DNA of 17,820 bases. Origin: an uncultured Lachnospiraceae bacterium. Lineage in GTDB: Bacteria; Bacillota; Clostridia; Lachnospirales; Lachnospiraceae. Position numbers and translations under genes: made by a program. Below, one piece after another: positions 14,414 to 17,820 of the stretch; positions within the stretch are counted from its first letter, which is position 1, and each line of letters starts with the position of its first letter. The notes beneath the pieces are model-generated. The model was not told where the DNA came from and did not search any database. It worked only from the letters and a program-made list of their open reading frames with translations. The DNA lies in the NCBI GenBank assembly GCA_910587045.1, contig CAJULG010000017.1, positions 25,447 through 43,266 of the forward strand. Reading direction: 5' to 3'.

Positions 14414-15523
14414 TTATTCCCCATTGTATATCTTATAATAGTAATGATGTGGATATTGCTTGATTATGCCCTTGATCTCTAATTCAGTCAGAAGCTGTAT
14501 GCCTTCCCAGGCAGGTAAATCCAACTGACACAGGATTTCATCAATGAAACTTGGTTCTAAACGCAGACAACTATACACCATTTTTTCTTTTGGTGCAAGC
14601 CCTAATTCCAGATTTGTATGTTCCCTCTTCTGATTTAGACCGCTCTTTAAGCTTACAGTTTTAAATTCTTCTACTATATCTTCCGGAGACAGGATACACT
14701 TTGCCCCCTGCTGGATCAGACGATTACAGCCAATGCTTAATGGATCACACGGGCGGCCGGGGACTGCCCCGATATCCTTTCCCTGCTCCAGAGCAAAATC
14801 CGCTGTGATCAGAGACCCGCTTTTTTCCCGTGCTTCCACTACCAGTACAAAATCAGACAGCATACTGATGATACGGTTTCTTCTGGGAAACAGCATGGGA
14901 AGCGGCTTTGTATCCGGGGGATATTCCGACAGGATCCCGCCACGACGTTCCATTTCCTGATATAATCTGTAGTTTTCCTTCGGATATACAACATGAATAC
15001 CTGAACCAAGAATCCCCAGGGTATATCCCCCGGCATCCAGACAGCCACGATGTCCTGCTCCATCGATCCCGGCTGCCAGGCCGCTCACGATGACCATTCC
15101 TGTTTCAGCCAGTTCCCGTGCCATATGATAAGCCAGTTCTCTGCCATATATGGTACTGTTCCTTGCACCGATCACCGCTACTGCCGGCCTGTCCTCCGGC
15201 GGCAGACTTCCCTTGATATAAAGACCAAAGGGAGCATCCCTCAATTCCCTTAACCGGCGTGGATAAGCAGGATGGATCCTGGAAATGAACTGACAGGACT
15301 CCGGGCCTGTCTTTTCGAAGATCCGCGCCGCCTCCTGCCGGTTCCTGGCGGACAGGATCTGTGACCGTTCTGCAGCAGTCAATGGCGTAAGCTCCATAAG
15401 ATCCTGCTCCTTTGCATCGAACAGCGCCTTCGGACTGCCAAAGATATCCAGACAGGCATGAAGCTTATACAGCGATACCCGGACCAGGGTGGTCAGCCAG
15501 AGATAATAAAAGTCCTTATCCAT
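14414..15523 (-). CDS. dprA: DNA-processing protein DprA (Smf)
   Basis: DprA binds incoming single-stranded DNA during natural transformation, protects it and loads RecA; it is also found in species not known to be competent. The 369-residue protein has an N-terminal helical region (1-85), then the Rossmann-like DprA core with VIGARNSTIYG (117-127), SGLAAGIDGAGHRG (147-160), FPRRNRIIS (212-220) and GSLITADFALEQGKD (236-250). The C-terminal 60 residues look like the winged-helix DprA domain (ending YYYKIYNGE). The ATG at 15523 is chosen since AGGAGGT lies 7 bases upstream. It overlaps the end of comM by 8 bases, so the two are probably translated together. An ATG eight codons upstream has no binding site. 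Confidence 0.96.
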   Translation of the reverse strand: MDKDFYYLWLTTLVRVSLYKLHACLDIFGSPKALFDAKEQDLMELTPLTAAERSQILSARNRQEAARIFEKTGPESCQFISRIHPAYPRRLRELRDAPFGLYIKGSLPPEDRPAVAVIGARNSTIYGRELAYHMARELAETGMVIVSGLAAGIDGAGHRGCLDAGGYTLGILGSGIHVVYPKENYRLYQEMERRGGILSEYPPDTKPLPMLFPRRNRIISMLSDFVLVVEAREKSGSLITADFALEQGKDIGAVPGRPCDPLSIGCNRLIQQGAKCILSPEDIVEEFKTVSLKSGLNQKREHTNLELGLAPKEKMVYSCLRLEPSFIDEILCQLDLPAWEGIQLLTELEIKGIIKQYPHHYYYKIYNGE

Positions 15524-17123
15524 GTACTGCACCTCCTGTTGTGACATACCGCTCCGCCGGTCGGAACGCCTCCGGTTCCATCCGGCCGTAAGCAGCAGCC
15601 TCCATTAAATGAGGCAGCCGGATCCGATCCGATTCCTCCATATCTGCAATCGTGCGCGCAAGTCGTAGGATTTTGTGATAAGATCTTGCACTCAACTGCC
15701 TTTTTTCATATATGTCCTGTACAAAGCTCTGCTCCTCCCGGCCCAGAGCACAGAAGTGCTTCAGTTCCTCCGGGGTCAGCCGGGAATTAAACTGCAGTCC
15801 GTCTCCGGATGCAGAATCCGCCTTTCTCCGGTTCCGGTATCGCTCCTGTTGCAGCAGATGCACCCGTCTGACCCGCTTGCGTATACTCTCAGAGTCTTCT
15901 CCCGGTTGACTGCCGGTCATCTCTGCATAGGTTACCGGCTGAATACCCAGGTGCAGATCGATCCGTTCCAGAATGGCCCGGCTGATCCGGCTCTGATACC
16001 GTTCAATCTGCTGAACAGAACACTGACACCGGCTCCGGTCCGGATAACATCCACAAGGGCAGGGATTCATCGCTCCCACCAGCATTACATCTGCCGGGAA
16101 CCGGCAGCTTCTGTTCAATCTTCCGATCATGACATATTTGTCCTCCAGAGGCTGACGCAATGCCTCTATCGCATGTCTGGAGAATTCCGGAAGTTCATCT
16201 AAGAATAATACACCATGATGCGCCAGGCTGATCTCTCCCGGCTTTGGAATGACACCGCCTCCAATAAGGGCGCTGGCAGATATGGTATGGTGAGGTGACC
16301 GAAACGGACGCCCCCAGCGCATCTCTTCCTGTTCCTTCAGCATACCTCGTACGCTGTAAATTTTTGTTAATTCCAAACTTTCATCAAAGGATAAATCTGG
16401 GAGAATTCCCGTAAGACATCTGGCCGCTAACGTTTTACCCGCCCCCGGCGGACCTGTCATTAACAGATTATGCATACCGGAGGCTGCAATTTCCATAGCT
16501 CTCCGTACCACAGGCTGTCCCTGAAACTCTGAAAAGTCATAAGGAGCTCTGGAAATGACCGGCTTTCCAGGCACGATTGCTCCTCCACGAGAAACAGCAT
16601 ATTCTAAATAATTATCCTGATTCAGACACTTCACCAATTCTGACAGACAGTTAAGACCCACCACCCGAAGCTGCGGAATCATAGCCGCCTCTCTTTGATT
16701 TGCCTTTGGCAGGATCAGCGTTTGATATCCGGCCTCCGCCAGACAATCTGCTATGGGAAGGACGCCGTTTACCGGTAACAGTCTTCCATCCAAGCTCAAC
16801 TCTCCCAGGACTGCGGTTGCTGTAAGTCGTTCCTGTGGAAGATATCCCAATGCTGTCAGAATCGCTGCAGCAATGGGCAGATCAAATCCGGAACCATCCT
16901 TCCGTATATCTGCAGGGGACAGATTAACCACGATCCGCTTTGGCGGAAGATAATATCCGGAATTCCGCAGTGCAGTCCGGATCCGCTCACCGGATTCCCG
17001 TACCTCATTGGAAAGACAGCCTACCATATGAATACCCGGAAGACCCTCAGAACTGTCTGCCTCTACCCGGATCAGAAAACCCTGAATACCTGAAACGGTT
17101 CCGCTTGTTACATTACTATACAT
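15516..17123 (-). CDS. comM: ComM/YifB-family Mg-chelatase-like AAA+ ATPase
   Basis: ComM (YifB) is a hexameric AAA+ helicase that promotes branch migration during natural transformation in Gram-negatives; its role in Clostridia is assumed from homology. The 535-residue protein has an N-terminal Lon-substrate-like fold (about 1-175, with LPGIHMVGCLSNEVRESGER and VVNLSPADIRKDGSGFDLP). The Mg-chelatase ATPase domain has Walker A GPPGAGKT at 224-231, Walker B VLFLDELPEF from 305, and the cysteine-rich MNPCPCGCYPD near 352-362. The C-terminal domain (about 430-525) contains SARSYHKILRLARTIADMEE, family-typical. I choose the ATG at 17123, with AAAGGAA upstream. An ATG 11 codons earlier lies near the predicted transcription start. 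Length matches the family. Confidence 0.95.
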   Translation of the reverse strand: MYSNVTSGTVSGIQGFLIRVEADSSEGLPGIHMVGCLSNEVRESGERIRTALRNSGYYLPPKRIVVNLSPADIRKDGSGFDLPIAAAILTALGYLPQERLTATAVLGELSLDGRLLPVNGVLPIADCLAEAGYQTLILPKANQREAAMIPQLRVVGLNCLSELVKCLNQDNYLEYAVSRGGAIVPGKPVISRAPYDFSEFQGQPVVRRAMEIAASGMHNLLMTGPPGAGKTLAARCLTGILPDLSFDESLELTKIYSVRGMLKEQEEMRWGRPFRSPHHTISASALIGGGVIPKPGEISLAHHGVLFLDELPEFSRHAIEALRQPLEDKYVMIGRLNRSCRFPADVMLVGAMNPCPCGCYPDRSRCQCSVQQIERYQSRISRAILERIDLHLGIQPVTYAEMTGSQPGEDSESIRKRVRRVHLLQQERYRNRRKADSASGDGLQFNSRLTPEELKHFCALGREEQSFVQDIYEKRQLSARSYHKILRLARTIADMEESDRIRLPHLMEAAAYGRMEPEAFRPAERYVTTGGAVHG

Positions 17124-17154
17124 TACTGTTCCTTTCCCGCCCGGAACAGACTCC

Positions 17155-17215
17155 ATAGTAATAGTATCTTATGTCATGAATGGTTGTCAAGTTTTTTTGT
17201 TCTTTTTTTCTTTCA
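17155..17215 (-). promoter_or_regulatory. Promoter of comM-dprA-topA with A-tract upstream element
   Basis: On the minus strand a perfect -35, TTGACA (17190-17185), is followed after 18 bases by TACTAT (17166-17161), a four-of-six -10; GATACT at 16 bases is an alternative. TACTAT is directly repeated at 17160-17155. Two A-tracts of seven bases (17209-17203 and 17198-17192) lie immediately upstream of the -35, as in promoters with an UP element. The predicted leader to comM is about 30 bases. The rest of the gap after nrdR (17311-17216) holds a GCGGAT/ATCCGC inverted repeat (17304-17299 with 17283-17278) without a T-tail. No convincing nrdR terminator is seen. Confidence 0.65.
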
Positions 17216-17311
17216 GGCAATCAATGGAACCTGCAAAGCTTGTTTCGCCTGGTTGCACAATATCATAACTGCCCTATGCGGATATGCCGGGCGTGACAAT
17301 CCGCCTGACCG

Positions 17312-17764
17312 TTATTTATCCAGAATCTTCTTTAACTCATCCATAAAGGTATTTACATCCTTAAATTCCCGGTAAACAGAGGCAAAGCGTACATAGGCTA
17401 CCGGGTCCAGATTCTTGATCTCATCCATGACGATCTCACCGACCACCGTACTTTCCACTTCCTTCTCCTCCAGATTAAACACCTTTGTTTCTATGGCATC
17501 TAAGCATTGCTCAATCTGCTCTGCTGATACCGGTAGCTTGTAACAGGATTTCAGGATACCGGATGCAATCTTGGATCGTTCATACGGCTCCCGTTTCTTA
17601 TCCTTCTTAATCACAATTAATGGTATTACCTCTACCTTTTCATAGGTGGTAAACCGTCTGCCGCAGGCATCGCATTCCCGGCGCCGGCGGATGGATGTAT
17701 TATCATCTGCCGGCCGGGAATCAATGACCCTTGTATTATCATCGGAACAAAATGGACACTTCAT
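17312..17764 (-). CDS. nrdR: Transcriptional repressor NrdR
   Basis: NrdR represses ribonucleotide reductase genes according to the ATP/dATP level sensed by its ATP-cone. The 150-residue protein has the usual length. The N-terminal zinc ribbon has Cys3, Cys6, Cys31 and Cys34 in CPFC and CDAC pairs, with the RVIDSRPADDNTSIRRRREC linker typical of the family. The ATP-cone fills about 46-138, beginning PLIVIKKDKKREPYERSKI, and includes EVESTVVGEIVMDEIKNLDP and AYVRFASVYREFKDVNTF. I choose the ATG at 17764 because GAGGAGGAAGG lies directly upstream and the family begins with MKCPFC. A frame extension of 12 codons runs through that site. Only 56 bases upstream are in the window, so its promoter and operon partners are not visible. 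Confidence 0.97.
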   Translation of the reverse strand: MKCPFCSDDNTRVIDSRPADDNTSIRRRRECDACGRRFTTYEKVEVIPLIVIKKDKKREPYERSKIASGILKSCYKLPVSAEQIEQCLDAIETKVFNLEEKEVESTVVGEIVMDEIKNLDPVAYVRFASVYREFKDVNTFMDELKKILDK

Positions 17765-17820
17765 CTTCCTTCCTCCTCGTATAATATCTTTTAGATACAT
17801 AAATGTACCTTGAAAACTTA

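Noticed and set aside
17191..17210. T-tracts on the plus strand as the tail of a plus-strand terminator.
   Set aside because: No stem precedes them on the plus strand and no plus-strand gene ends there. They are better read as A-tracts upstream of the comM promoter.
17278..17304. GCGGAT/ATCCGC inverted repeat as the nrdR terminator.
   Set aside because: The stem is 6 bp with a 15-base loop and is not followed by a T-run on the minus strand.
17781..17807. TATTAT (17786-17781) with a TACAT-AA-ATGTA palindrome upstream of nrdR, as a promoter plus operator.
   Set aside because: A start about 7 bases beyond this -10 would fall inside the nrdR ribosome binding site, and no -35 of note is seen. 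The palindrome is only 5+2+5.

Overview
The window reads as chromosomal core DNA from a motile, low-to-mid-GC Gram-positive bacterium of class Clostridia, probably Lachnospiraceae. This rests on a CodY homologue, strong AGGAGG-type ribosome binding sites, a FlgD without the long C-terminal domains, and a gene order that closely follows the Bacillus subtilis smf(dprA)-topA-codY-flgB block. The genus cannot be fixed from the sequence alone. All 18 protein genes lie on the minus strand, so transcription runs from high to low coordinates. No tRNA, rRNA, CRISPR array, insertion sequence, phage gene or plasmid function was seen, and no gene-free stretch exceeds 300 bases.

Upstream block (about 17.8 to 12.3 kb): nrdR, a zinc-ribbon/ATP-cone repressor of ribonucleotide reductase genes, is followed by a 188-base gap with a TTGACA-type promoter preceded by A-tracts. 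Then comes a compact comM-dprA-topA run: a Mg-chelatase-like AAA+ helicase of transformation, the DNA-processing protein DprA and topoisomerase I. comM and dprA overlap by 8 bases.

Regulatory hinge (about 12.3 to 11.3 kb): codY has its own good promoter (TTGTTA-N17-TACAAT with an extended TG), a 12-base palindrome over the predicted transcription start and a leader hairpin. Between codY and flgB lie a TATAAT, an adjoining perfect palindrome and a 14-bp hairpin. This gap is the natural control point between the nutrient sensor and the flagellar genes.

Flagellar block (about 11.3 kb to 0.1 kb): flgB, flgC (rod), fliE (MS-ring/rod adaptor), fliF (MS ring), fliG (rotor), fliH-fliI-fliJ (export ATPase complex), a YlxF/MotE-like membrane protein, fliK (hook-length control), flgD (hook cap), a small conserved flagellar-operon protein, and flgE (hook). 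The order follows assembly from inner ring to rod, export and hook. A hairpin followed by a T-rich tail closes the block after flgE.

Several starts were moved from the longest reading frame on ribosome-binding-site evidence: nrdR, comM, dprA, topA, fliF, fliH (TTG) and fliK (TTG). No wholly new system was found. The best unexplained signals are a roughly 144-base structured RNA region just ahead of fliK and the palindrome/hairpin cluster between codY and flgB.
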